Shown: positions 1 through 9,400 of the stretch, piece by piece
How positions within the stretch are numbered: the stretch's first letter is position 1
Layout of the letters: the number at the start of each line of letters is the position of its first letter
Assembly: GCA_905221605.1 (NCBI GenBank)
Contig: CAJNDS010002842.1
Coordinates: 165,001-229,000 of the forward strand
DNA length: 64,000 nt
Origin: Symbiodinium natans
Taxonomy: Eukaryota > Sar > Dinophyceae > Suessiales > Symbiodiniaceae
Direction: 5' to 3'
The notes under the pieces: generated by a model
Told to the model about the DNA's origin: nothing
Database searches by the model: none
The model's input: only the letters and a program-made list of their open reading frames with translations
Program-made: the position numbers and the translations under genes

Positions 1-344
1 AGATTGGGGCCGTTTGGGGTGTAGAATTGAACATTGCGGCGTGGTGGTGTAAACACTAAACACTTCCCCCCCCCCCCCCCCCTCCGGCCCCTTAACCCCT
101 AGACTCTGAAACCCTCTAAACCCCTAAATCCATAAACCCTAAGCCCTAAACCCTCCCTAACCCCTCCATAAACCCCAAGCCCTATACCCTCCATAAACCC
201 TAAACCCTAACACGGTCGACACAACGTGCAGCCTGGTGCCCTAAACCCTCCATAAAGCCTCCACAAACACTAAACCCTAAACCCTAAACCCTAAACCCTA
301 AACCCTAAACCCTAAACCCTAAACCATCCCTAAAGCCCTTGCTT

Positions 345-421
345 CAGAGGTCCGGCACCTGAGATGCAGAACCGACTCAAGCATGGCCTGGCGAAGGCCA
401 TGGGTGCCGCCTGGCTGCCAG
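345..421 (+). other. Exon-like island
   Basis: The frame starting two bases into GAGGTCCGG stays open and reads APEMQNRLKHGLAKAMGAAW, a helix-like peptide. It is preceded by CCCTAAA repeats and a CAG, and followed by TTTAGGG repeats. Family not recognised. Confidence 0.3.
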
Positions 422-1275
422 GGTTTCAGGGCTTGGGGCATTAGGGTGTAGGGTGTAGGGTTAGGGTTTCGGGTTTAGGGTTTAGGATTTAGGGTTTAGG
501 GTTTAGGGTTTAGGGTTCAGGGCAGCAATAGGGATTAGGGCTTGGGGTTTGGGGCTGAGGGAAAACCCAATGGGTTTTGCCATTTAGGGAGAACGTTTGG
601 CACTCGGATCGAGGGGCTGCTGCTGTTGGGACACCTCTGCTTGCTTAGGGTTTAGGGTTTGGGGTTCAGGGTTCAGGGTTCAGGATTCAGGGTTCAGGGT
701 TCAGGGAGTTGGAGAAGGAGAGGGAGAGGGAGAGGGAGAGAAGGCCAGGGAGAGGGAGAGGGGCACGCCTGGAGAACCAAAGGTACTTCGGCGTGGCATT
801 TCCCGCCTCTCAGAAAGGCCGGCCGGAGCAGCAATGTGGGTTTTTTCCATGTATTGGCTCCCAACACGCATGATCTAGTTCTACCAGTCCAGTCCCCTTT
901 TGTGGGAAAGAGAGCAGGGCAGCTACAGGGGATCAGGGCTTGAACTGAACTGATGCAAGGGTTGATTAGTGGTAATGATGCTCCGGTGTTCGGGCTTGCT
1001 GAGGCTTTCGGTGCTTGGGTTTCCTCATGCTTGAGAGTTTCTGCTGTAGTCGAGGGTTTCGAGTTTAGTGCTCTAGATGTCTAGACCCTAAACCCGAAGC
1101 CCTAAACCCTAAACCCTGAGCATTCCCGACCGGGTCCGAACCGCTTACAGCTATGGTCCACACCGTAAACCCTGTAGACCCTAAACGCCTCAAGCCCGAA
1201 ACCCCGACGCCGCCCGAACTGCCAAAGCTGCGACACCCGAAGCCCTAAACCCTAAACCCTAGACCCTAAACCCTG

Positions 1276-1369
1276 AACACAAAGCGGGCCAAACTGCTGG
1301 AGCCAAGCCCATTTGAAAGTCTGAACTCGTATCTGCTCAAATCTCCAATTCCTCAAGAAAGTGTGCGGG
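1276..1369 (+). other. Exon-like island
   Basis: An open frame reads NTKRAKLLEPSPFESLNSYL and continues through about ten more residues, with no repeat content. It lies between a CCCTAAA array and TTTAGGG-type repeat. Product unknown. Confidence 0.3.
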
Positions 1370-1492
1370 CACTTGGGTTCATGATAGGTTTAGGGAGGTT
1401 TAGGGCTTACTTCTTAGGGTTTGGGTTGTTTGATGTATAGAGCTGAAACCCTAAACCCTAACTCCTAAACCCTAAACCCTAAACCCTGATGA

Positions 1493-1576
1493 ACCGTCGA
1501 AAGGCTTGCCCGGCCGAAATTGCTGGCAAGCCCCTTCAAAGTGAGCTTGCCCTGGATGTGACGCCACGTGCTGGGA
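1493..1576 (+). other. Exon-like island
   Basis: An open frame of about 28 codons includes ACPAEIAGKPLQSELALDV. CCCTAAA arrays lie on both sides, an exception to the usual C-array, island, G-array order. Function unknown. Confidence 0.25.
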
Positions 1577-2001
1577 TAAACCCTAAACCCTAAACCCTAA
1601 ACCCTAAACCCTAAACCCTAAAGCTTGAGGATGAACCCGGAAGTTGGGGTCATGTACCCTATACCACTATAGCCTCTATGAAGGTCAACTTGGGGTCATA
1701 TGCCATATGCCACTCCTACCCTGAGGATGAACCCGGAAGTTGGGGTCATATACCCTATACCACTATAGTCCCCATTAAGGTCAACTTGGGGTCAAATACC
1801 CTATACCACTATGTACACCACTACAGCCCCCTTTTGAGGTAATGGACCATGAACCTTTTAGGGTCCCCAAGGAACCTCCTTCAACCCTTCATGCTAAACT
1901 CGGGCTGTTGGGGCCGCGGTCGAATGCAGCTGTTTGGGGTCAACCCAAAACCCAAACCCTACACTAGGGTGTCACGCCCAGGTGTACGAGGTCCATGGTT
2001 C

Positions 2002-2127
2002 AGTTTGAGGGTCGCGGGGGTTTAGGACGCCTTAGGGGTTGAGAACTAAATCTACCCTAGGCCAGCTACTGGGAAAAGTTTGAGGGTCGCGGGGGTTTAG
2101 GACGCCTTAGGGGTTGAGAACTAAATC
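2002..2127. repeat. 51-bp perfect direct repeat
   Basis: The 51 bases at 2002-2052 recur exactly at 2077-2127, separated by 24 bp. The unit begins AGTTTGAGGGTCGCGGGGGT and ends in AACTAAATC. A local duplication is the simplest explanation. Confidence 0.9.
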
Positions 2128-2380
2128 ATGGGACTACCCTCCTTAATCCCCAAGCCCTAAGCCCTAAGCCCTAACCCTAAACCCTAAACCCTAAACCCTA
2201 GGGAAGCTACTGGGAAACCTTGCTTGGGTCGTGGAAATGGGTCGTAGGAATCGCAAGGCTTTCAGGTTGAGGCTTTAGGGTCACCAATTCAAACCCTAAA
2301 CCTTAACCCCTAAACCCTAAACCCTAAACCCTAAACCCTAAACCCTGTTAAGTTCCCTTGAAATGCTGGACATGCAGCCG

Positions 2381-2458
2381 AGTACTGACGGTGCCCCTGG
2401 GTTTGGGCTCATATTCGTCACTCGTTTTAATACGAAGGAACTGGGCAGATGGCACTGG
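2381..2458 (+). other. Exon-like island
   Basis: An open frame reads STDGAPGFGLIFVTRFNTKE and then LGRWHW before a stop formed where the downstream TTTAGGG array begins. It is flanked by CCCTAAA on the left and TTTAGGG on the right. Not assigned to a family. Confidence 0.35.
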
Positions 2459-2462
2459 TAGG

Positions 2463-2545
2463 GTTTAGGGTTTAGGGTCTAGGGCTTAGGGCTTAGGGCT
2501 TAGGGCTTAGGGCTTAGGGCTTAGGGCTTAGGGCTTAGGGCTTAG
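2463..2545 (+). repeat. TTAGGGC variant heptamer array
   Basis: After two TTTAGGG units there is a run of about nine consecutive GGGCTTA units. This homogenised variant indicates local expansion of one mutated heptamer. A similar shorter block lies at 4265-4315. Confidence 0.9.
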
Positions 2546-2695
2546 GGATTTAAGAGGGATGGGGCCCATATTTCCCTTCTTTGGGCTTTATGAAGGCTTC
2601 TCGGGCCCGCACACTCCATCCTCCTTCCTGCCACACCCCTGACTCTTACCTCTCAGAGTTGAGGGCTTTTGGTCTCACTCACTTTCTGTGTCTGA

Positions 2696-2815
2696 ACCCT
2701 AAACCCGAAACCCTAAACCCCAAACCCCAAACCCCAAACCCCAAACCCCAAACCCCAAACCCCAAACCCCAAACCCCAAACCCCAAACCCTAAACCCTAA
2801 ACCCTAAACCCTAAA
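2696..2815 (-). repeat. CCCCAAA/CCCTAAA array
   Basis: About ten consecutive CCCCAAA units are followed by CCCTAAA units. It matches the TTTGGGG variant arrays at 24001-24127 and 45715-45770. Confidence 0.9.
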
Positions 2816-2830
2816 CTTGAGAAGGACCGG

Positions 2831-2890
2831 TCACCCGTTGTTTTTTTCCTGGCCCTGCTGTTCCTGACGTCCATGACAGTAGTACGCGCC
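2831..2890 (+). CDS. Possible channel S6 exon
   Basis: The open frame reads SPVVFFLALLFLTSMT, followed directly by GTAGTA, a usable GT donor. A hydrophobic stretch ending in LTSMT is typical of the last pore-lining helix (S6) of dinoflagellate voltage-gated cation channels, where it normally precedes an NMLIG-type motif. No NMLIG exon is seen, so the call is tentative. If right, this is the 3' part of a different channel domain or gene from the one at 48-64 kb. Confidence 0.35.
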
Positions 2891-3046
2891 CATACCCGAA
2901 GCCTAGAAGATCACCCTCATCTTGAGTCCTAAACTCTAAACGCTAAACCCTAAACCCTAAACTCTAAACCCTAAACCCTAAACGCTAAACCCTAAACCCT
3001 AAACTCTAAACCCTAAACCCTAAACCCCCTAAACCCTAAACCAGTT

Positions 3047-3120
3047 GTGGATGTGCTCCGAAGTGAAGAGCCTGGTCGCGCGGACGAGGCAAAAAGCTGC
3101 GGTGCAAACCTTGGGGGACC
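3047..3120 (+). CDS. Possible post-S6 exon
   Basis: An open frame reads CSEVKSLVARTRQKAAVQTL. It resembles the cytoplasmic run (LCEVV followed by charged residues) after S6 in dinoflagellate channels, and it lies one short spacer downstream of the S6-like island at 2831. The similarity is weak and judged by eye. A MITE-like element with the GACCAAATGAGCCCT end follows. Confidence 0.3.
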
Positions 3121-4098
3121 AAATGAGCCCTAGAAGGCATTGCGTTCATCGGGAGTATAGTAGCACCTAAAAAGGTTTACAGTTTTAGGGTTTAGGGTTT
3201 AGGGTTTAGGGTCCATATACCTTAGTAGGGAGTATAGTAGGACCGCCTTAGAATTCGAAACCCCAAAAGGGACCAGAATTTCGCGAAGTGACCATCTAAA
3301 CCTTCTTTCAGGCCTGAACCCCATCTAACATCTCAGTGCTGCCGCTGAACCATCGCGCGCGAACGCCTGTCGGTAGATCCAACAGTCCTGTGTCGTCGTG
3401 TTTATTTAGCCATGTGAGAAGTTAAGGTTTAGGGTTTCAAGGTTTAAGGGGTTTAGGGTATAGGTTCATTGCTCGAAAGGACAATGTTGTCTGCAATGGC
3501 TGGCCATTTTGGCAACGCATGTTTTTGAGCAGGTACCAAATGAATTCCCAGAAACGTAACGACTCACCTGCAACACAAAGACCCTCAGCCTTTTCAGTTA
3601 AAGTCCTGAGCCTTAAGGTCTAAACCCTTAACCTAGCGAAAACCCTCAACACTCATCTCGAAACCGTACACCCCAATTGCAAGGCCCTAGACCCTGAACC
3701 CTCAACGCTAAACCCTAAACCCCAAACCCTAAACCCCAAACCTAATGTCGCTGAGACATGCCGAGGCTGCCGCTGTACACCTCGGTGGCAGCCGGGGCCC
3801 AAGTGAGCGCAAACATTTATAGGGTTTAGGGTTCAGGGTTTAGGGCTATAGGGTTTCGGGCTATAGGGTTTAGGGTTTAGGGCTTACGGCCTGGCTACAT
3901 TCCACACGGCTGCGACCACCTATCTCGAGTCCTTGGGTCCTACTGACCCTCCAGAGCAGCTACTAAACTCTCCACACACCCCTGTGGGTTTAGGCATTCA
4001 CGACCACAAAACCGTCAGAGCCAACCGCAAACGCCCCCGGCCTCCCCAATCTCTGCCCCTAAGCCCTAAGCCCTGAACCCTAAACCCTAAACCGGCCC

Positions 4099-4187
4099 CT
4101 GAAGACCACCTTCGCGGACCTCCACGATCGGGCCGGCCGGATGAAAGCGAAGAACGTCATCCGCGACAGCATCGACTGGACATCGCG
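4099..4187 (+). other. Exon-like island
   Basis: An open frame begins LKTTFADLHDRAGRMKAKNV and continues IRDSIDW. It is flanked by CCCTAAA on the left and a long TTTAGGG/TTAGGGC array on the right (4231-4380). It could be a C-terminal exon of the gene suggested at 2.8-3.1 kb, which is inference only. Confidence 0.35.
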
Positions 4188-4920
4188 GGGTGGGTTCAGG
4201 GCGTGCCTGGGGTTTGGGGGCTTGGGGGCTAGGGTTTAGGGTTTAGGGTTAGGGTTTAGGGTTTAGGGCTTAGGGCTTAGGGCTTAGGGCTTAGGGCTTA
4301 GGGCTTAGGGCTTAGGGTTTAGGGTTTAGGGTTTAGGGTTTAAGGTTTAGGGTTTAGGGTTTAGGGTTTAGGGTTTCGGGTGGGTCCAGGGTTTAGGAAT
4401 TGGGGTTTAGGATTTGGTTTAGGAATTGGGGTTTAGGATTTAGGGAGACGTACCGATTCTTCTCGTAGGGAATGAAGGAATCCCTATTTTTTGAGGATCT
4501 TGTTTACAAGAAATGCTATCACCAAGGGAATCCTATAAAGTGGTCCACCCAATTCAAGCCTCATTCCTCAACCCTGAACCCTTCAACCCTAATCCGTCAA
4601 CCCTACCCTAGACCCTAAACCCTGGTTCTGCGAGGAAGAACTCTCGCCGCTACTTCTTCTGGCGCGTGAAGAGGAGGATGTTGCAGGAGCTAACAGGGCT
4701 TCTAAGGTTTGCCTATTGTAGGGGTTTAGGGTTTGGGGTTTAGGGTTTAGTAATATTCGCTTAAGGTTCCTGCATAATCTTACTACAAGAACCCCCCCCC
4801 AAAGCCTACTCTAATTCTTCGGGGTTTCTTGGGGTGCATTAGGGTTCTCGGGGCTGCTGTCGAGATTAGGATTTAGGGTTCAGGGTTTAGGGTTTAGTGT
4901 TTAGTGTTTAGGGCCTTGTA

Positions 4921-5034
4921 GCTATCCTCCAAACCAAAGTCTGCGAGCCCCCATCTCTGACGAAGGACCACATGATCAAGCGATTGCAGAAAGCGGACCA
5001 GACGCTGACCCACAAGGGTGGTGAGGTCGGACCC
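4921..5034 (+). other. Exon-like island
   Basis: A 38-codon open frame includes PPSLTKDHMIKRLQKADQTL and ends at the first downstream CCCTAAA array. Here the G-array is upstream and the C-array downstream, the reverse of the usual order. Family unknown. Confidence 0.35.
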
Positions 5035-5286
5035 TAGAAACCCTAAATTCTAAACCTGAAACCCGAAACCCTAAACCCTAAACCCTAAACCATAAACCCT
5101 AAACCCTAAACCCTAAACCTTACAAGGGTAGTCAGCACAGTTGGGGGTTTATGCTGGCGACTTGGTCTTGCGAAGCCTTTGCCCAAGCCTAAACATTAAG
5201 GCCTAAGCCCTAAGCCCTAGACCTTAGCTAAACCCTAAACCCTAAACTCTAAACCCAAACCCCAAGTGTAGTAGCCTTGGGCCGGG

Positions 5287-5358
5287 CAGGCACTGATCCA
5301 GAAGTGGTCAGCTGAGAGCAACGTGGACTTCACCAGCGATCAGAAGATGGCACGCTGA
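5287..5358 (+). other. Exon-like island
   Basis: An open frame reads QALIQKWSAESNVDFTSDQK and then MAR before TGA. It has CCCTAAA on the left and TTCAGGG/TTTAGGG on the right. Product unknown. Confidence 0.35.
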
Positions 5359-5699
5359 GAGTTAGGGTTCAAGGGGTTTAGGGTTCAGGGTTCAGGGTTT
5401 AGGGTTTAGGGTTTAGGCCCAACTTACGCGTTCAAGGGCTCAGGGGGGTTCAGGGGTTAAGGGTGTAAGGCTTTCGGGGTTCAGGGGTTGAGGGTGTCGG
5501 GGCTTGGTGGATTCGGATTTTGAGTCTATAGGGCTTTACGCCGACAGGCCAAGCTCGACAAGGCAGTATCCAAGGAAAGTTTAGGGTTTTGGTGTTAGGG
5601 TTTGGGGTTTAGGGTTGAATGGAGGACTCCATGGCCATCAAAATCCCTCAACCCTCAACCCTAAGCCCTCAACCCTAAACCCTAAATCCCAAACTGCAG

Positions 5700-5781
5700 C
5701 TCGCTGTGTGCATGGCTCACAACCAGCCACTGAAACTTCGAAGCACTCTGAAAGCCATGGCTATCAAGACCAGTATTTCAG
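5700..5781 (+). other. Exon-like island with strong donor
   Basis: The frame reads LAVCMAHNQPLKLRSTLKAM and then AIKTSIS. It starts after ACTGCAG and ends at TCAG|GTGAGC, a near-consensus GT donor. This is the cleanest splice-like boundary in the left half. Function unknown. Confidence 0.4.
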
Positions 5782-6778
5782 GTGAGCAGTTTCCCTCAGA
5801 TTGATATGAAACATCATCTTAAACGTGCTATATGGGCCCAAATTTCATATTCTCTTCGCCCATGGTTTGTTTATGGCTCCCAGAACCAAAAGCCATAAAC
5901 CCAAAACCAACACAAGAACCCTAAATCTTAAACCCTCAGCCAGAAGCCCTGAACCGCAAACCAAAGCAAAAGCCCTATATCTTAAACCCTAAACCCCCCA
6001 AAAGCCCTGAACCTTAAACCGAAACGAAAGCCTAAATCTTAAACCCTCAACCCTGACCCCTAAGCCCCCTCCTAAACCCTAAACCCTAAACCCTAAACCC
6101 TAAACCCTAAACCCTAAACCCTAAACCCTAAACGGTGCACCTGAACTCGCTCTTGGTAGGTCAGCTGGTTGGAGTCGCAGAACGCCGCGCCCTCATTGAC
6201 CTCTGGTCGACAGACTGAGACGTACAATACGTGGGACCCAGAGTCGGCTCTGATTCCTATTTGGGTTTTACCCTAAACCCTGAGCCTTTGGGTGTAGGGT
6301 TTAGGGTTTAGGGTTTGGGGTTTAGGGTAGGGTTTAGGGTTTAGGGCTACCGGCTACTGTTGGGTGGGGTACATTTCCGTCTAGAGAAGCCGTTGGGTAA
6401 GAAGGCTTGCGATGTGCCTGTATGTGGGCAGGTTACATCCACCTCAAGGGCAGCTGGAGAAGTTCTCTAAACAAGAAAAACGTAGATGTTGGATGACAGC
6501 ATCAAGAAGGCTGACTAGGTATTGACTAGGTATCATGTTCCCCGGACCATCAAACCACTGAATATTCTGTGAAAGTATAGGGTTTAGGGTTTATGGGGCT
6601 TAGGGTTTAGGGTTTAGGGTTCAGGGTTTAGGGTTCAAGGGGTCTAGGGGTTGAGGTGTGTTAGGGTTTATCGGGTCTGATTGCCACTTTCCCACAAGCT
6701 AACCCCGCGAGCACGTGGCGCGCTTCTCTTCGAATCTTTGAGGATTCTATGAACCCCCGAACTTGGGGTGAGATACCC

Positions 6779-6826
6779 TGTACTACTACTACTACTACTA
6801 CTACTACTGCGACGACGACGACGACG

Positions 6827-6870
<44 letters not shown>

Positions 6871-6920
6871 TTCTACTTCTACTTCTACTACTTCTACTAC
6901 TTCTACTACTTCTACTACTA
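6779..6920. repeat. CTA/CGA/CTACTT microsatellite
   Basis: A trinucleotide run starts as CTA, switches to seven CGA-type units, returns to CTA, then becomes CTACTT. It arises inside a MITE-like copy that begins with the 'accctgtactac' motif shared by elements at 1660 and 26090. The AT-to-GC interruption suggests a point change followed by expansion. Confidence 0.9.
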
Positions 6921-7023
6921 AACCCTAGACCCTAAATCTTGAACCCCCCTGGACCCTAAACCCTAAACCCTAAACCCTAAACCCCTGAAACCCCAAACGA
7001 AATCTTTGTAAGCACCGCTTGCA

Positions 7024-7080
7024 GAGGTCGATGCTCGAGTGGAGTCCCTCCGGGCAGCCTTCCTCAAGACGCAGATTCAG
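7024..7080 (+). other. Exon-like island, coiled-coil-like
   Basis: After CTTGCAG the frame reads EVDARVESLRAAFLKTQIQ with heptad-like spacing of hydrophobic residues, then a GC dinucleotide that could be a donor. CCCTAAA lies to the left. Confidence 0.35.
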
Positions 7081-7685
7081 GCTGGCTGTGGTTCTTCAAG
7101 GGGTGGTTGCCTAAACCTTATACGCCCTAAACCCTCTAGCCCTACACCCTGAACCTCAAGTTTAGGGTGGAGGGTCTCAGGGCTCAGGGTTGAGGGCTTA
7201 TGTTCTGGGGCTTGCAGGGTTCAAAACTTGGAGGCTCGCGGTTTCAGCCCTAACCCCTAAACCCCAAAAACCCTGAACCCTTTCCCCTAGCCCTAAAACC
7301 TAAACCCTAAACCAGGGCTCAGGGACCCCCAATTCAGGGCTCAGGGAACCCGACAGTCGCAAACAAACAAAGGGGAACCACGCACCGCCATCGGCCCCTT
7401 TGGTATGGCGTAGAGTTGCGGCATTTGGCTCAACTTTGAAGCGCTTCTCGGGATTGCAGCGGAAGCTCGCATTTTGCAAATTAGGGTGTCTTTTTTAGTC
7501 CCCTACCCCTAAACCCTAAACCCTAAACCCTAAACCCTAAACCCACTAGTTTTCTGGCATATTTTCCTGACAAAGGAAGCGCAGGTTCAAACCCTAAACC
7601 CTAAACCCTAAGCCCTAAACCCCAAACCCGAAACCCTGAACCCTAAACCCTAAACCCTAAACCCTGAACCCTAAACCCTAAACTC

Positions 7686-7768
7686 GGGGAGGAGCTCTTC
7701 AGTCAGCTTCCGGCGGCGGAGAAGAGCGGCCTGCTGTCAAGCTTGCGGGCGCACCTCGGCAGAAGAAG
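7686..7768 (+). other. Exon-like island
   Basis: The frame reads EELFSQLPAAEKSGLLSSLR and then AHLGRR, followed by AG|GTCTGG, a possible donor. It is framed by CCCTAAA on the left and TTTAGGG on the right. The peptide is strongly helical; family unknown. Confidence 0.4.
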
Positions 7769-8510
7769 GTCTGGGTTTAGGGTGTGTTTAGGTTTTAAGG
7801 TTTAGGATTTTAGTTTTTTTTTTTCGGGTTTGGGGGTTAGGTTTAAGGTTTAGGGTTTAGGGTTTCGGGTTTAGGGTTAGGTTTTAGGGTTTGGGGGTTA
7901 GGGTTTGGGGTTTGGGGTTTAGGGTTTCGGGTTTCGGGTTTGGGGTCGTCTAGGGTTTGGGGTTTAGGGTTTAGCGTTTGGGGTTTAGGGTTTGGGATTT
8001 AGGGTTTGAGGTTGAAGGTGTTCAGGGTTTTCGGTGGTTTGGGTTTATACAAGCTTAGGTATTTTCAATATTACTCCCATATGCCGGAGCAAGCATTGAC
8101 ACTCACTGGGTATCTGTGCGGTTTCCGTGTTGGCTCGGGTTATTTCTCTGGGCCCTTATCCTCATGCAGCCCAATATTCAAACCCATCGACACTCTTTCC
8201 TTGAAAGGTCCGCAAACCCTAAACCCTACACCCGAAACCCTAACCCTAAACCCTAAACCCTATACCCTATACCCTATAAGCCCCAAGCCCAAACACCTAA
8301 AGCCGAAGCCCTGGTTCGCCCAGGTGATCGCCCACGCCTTTGGCTTCGATTTCTTACAGTTAGATGGCAACAACCTCAGTGGGCTTGGGGCTTCGGATTC
8401 CGGGTCAGGGTTAGGGGTTAGGGGTTCGGGGTTAGGGTTTAGGGTTTAGGGTTTGGGGTTTGGGGTTTAGGGTTTAGGGTTTGGGGTCCCAGCATGGCGG
8501 GCATGGGGCT

Positions 8511-9400
8511 ACTAGGCAGGGCAGATGCTTTTGTAGTATGGGGTTGGGAGTTGGTGCTTCATTGGGGGGGAGGGGGGCTCCTTGCTGGAAGTTTCTGGGG
8601 GGTTGTAGCCCTAAACCCTAAACCCTAACCCTTGGTTGCCTTCGGGAATGTGGCGGCTGGCTTTCTCTATCCCAGGCGGTCGTTGTCCATTAGGGCGACG
8701 CTTGTTCTCAAATCGCTTTGCTCACCGAATCTGCCATGGTCTTGTGCAGGGTTTAGGGTTTAGGGTTTAGGGTTTAGGGTCTAGGGTCTAGGGTCTAGGG
8801 TCTAGGGTCCAGGGTCTACGGGTTCTGTTTAGATGCCTCAGTGTCTATCGCTGCTGCAAAGGTAAATGGGTTCAGTCACTGGAGTCGACCGACAAGATGT
8901 GACGATCACAATTGTTTTTTCTATTTTCTACAGGTCTGGCTGGAGAGTGCTTTATTTGTAGCCAAAGCAGAACCCTGGCACGCAGTGACGTGGCAGCCAA
9001 ATTCGGGTAGCAAAGAACAGGACATGTGGTACTGCAGCGTGACAGGGCCCTCCTCTCTAGCGGGATGCATGGGCGCGAACCGGCGCCTAATTTGCAGCGT
9101 GCGCTGAATCATTTCTTGCGGCCACCTCACTGAGGGTGGCTGCCCACGACCTTGCTACAAGCTTTCGCTTTCATAGCGGGGTAACATGTTACAATCTTAA
9201 GGGTACTTAAACTCAATCAGGAATAGAAATTAGCTTTTTTAGCACTATCCCAACCATGAACTAGCTTTCTTCGTCTTGACATAGAAGTGCGTCGATGTTG
9301 TACAAAGCTTGTTGCTGGACCGCAAAACCCTCCACTCCTCCACAACCGCGCAAGAAGACAGCAAAAAGGGCTGGTCTGTAGCCTCTGCACCTAGTCACCC
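8511..9400 (+). other. Repeat-poor island, possible exons
   Basis: About 900 bp are nearly free of heptamers. An open frame around 8641-8750 (FGNVAAGFLYPRRSLSI and onward) and a longer one at 8841-9107 (including LESALFVAKAEPWHAVTWQP) both have mixed composition. A pyrimidine-rich tract ending in ACAG at about 8934 could be an intron acceptor inside the second frame. No domain recognised. Confidence 0.3.

Larger units (their letters stand above)
1..8510. other. Repeat mosaic with exon-like islands
   Basis: This stretch alternates heptamer arrays, short inverted-repeat elements (for example 1620-1860, 3130-3270 and 4450-4520) and islands of 60-120 bp with codon-like composition. A C-run lies at 66-82. 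Apart from the islands listed separately I see no gene. The islands are mostly on the plus strand and resemble small exons of one or more dinoflagellate genes whose introns are built of repeats. Confidence 0.5.

Noticed and set aside
1-700. Window edge as a true telomere
   Set aside because: Arrays are short, of mixed orientation and interrupted by unique DNA, and they continue through the whole window.
2581-2793. Frame ending in NPKPQTPNPKP
   Set aside because: Its C-terminal half is the CCCCAAA array. The first 35 codons (2581-2690) are non-repeat but unassigned.
3485-3520. Possible spliced-leader relic (GGCCATTTTGGC)
   Set aside because: Only the central dozen bases resemble the dinoflagellate leader and the flanks do not match. 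A similar partial match near 48520 was also discounted.
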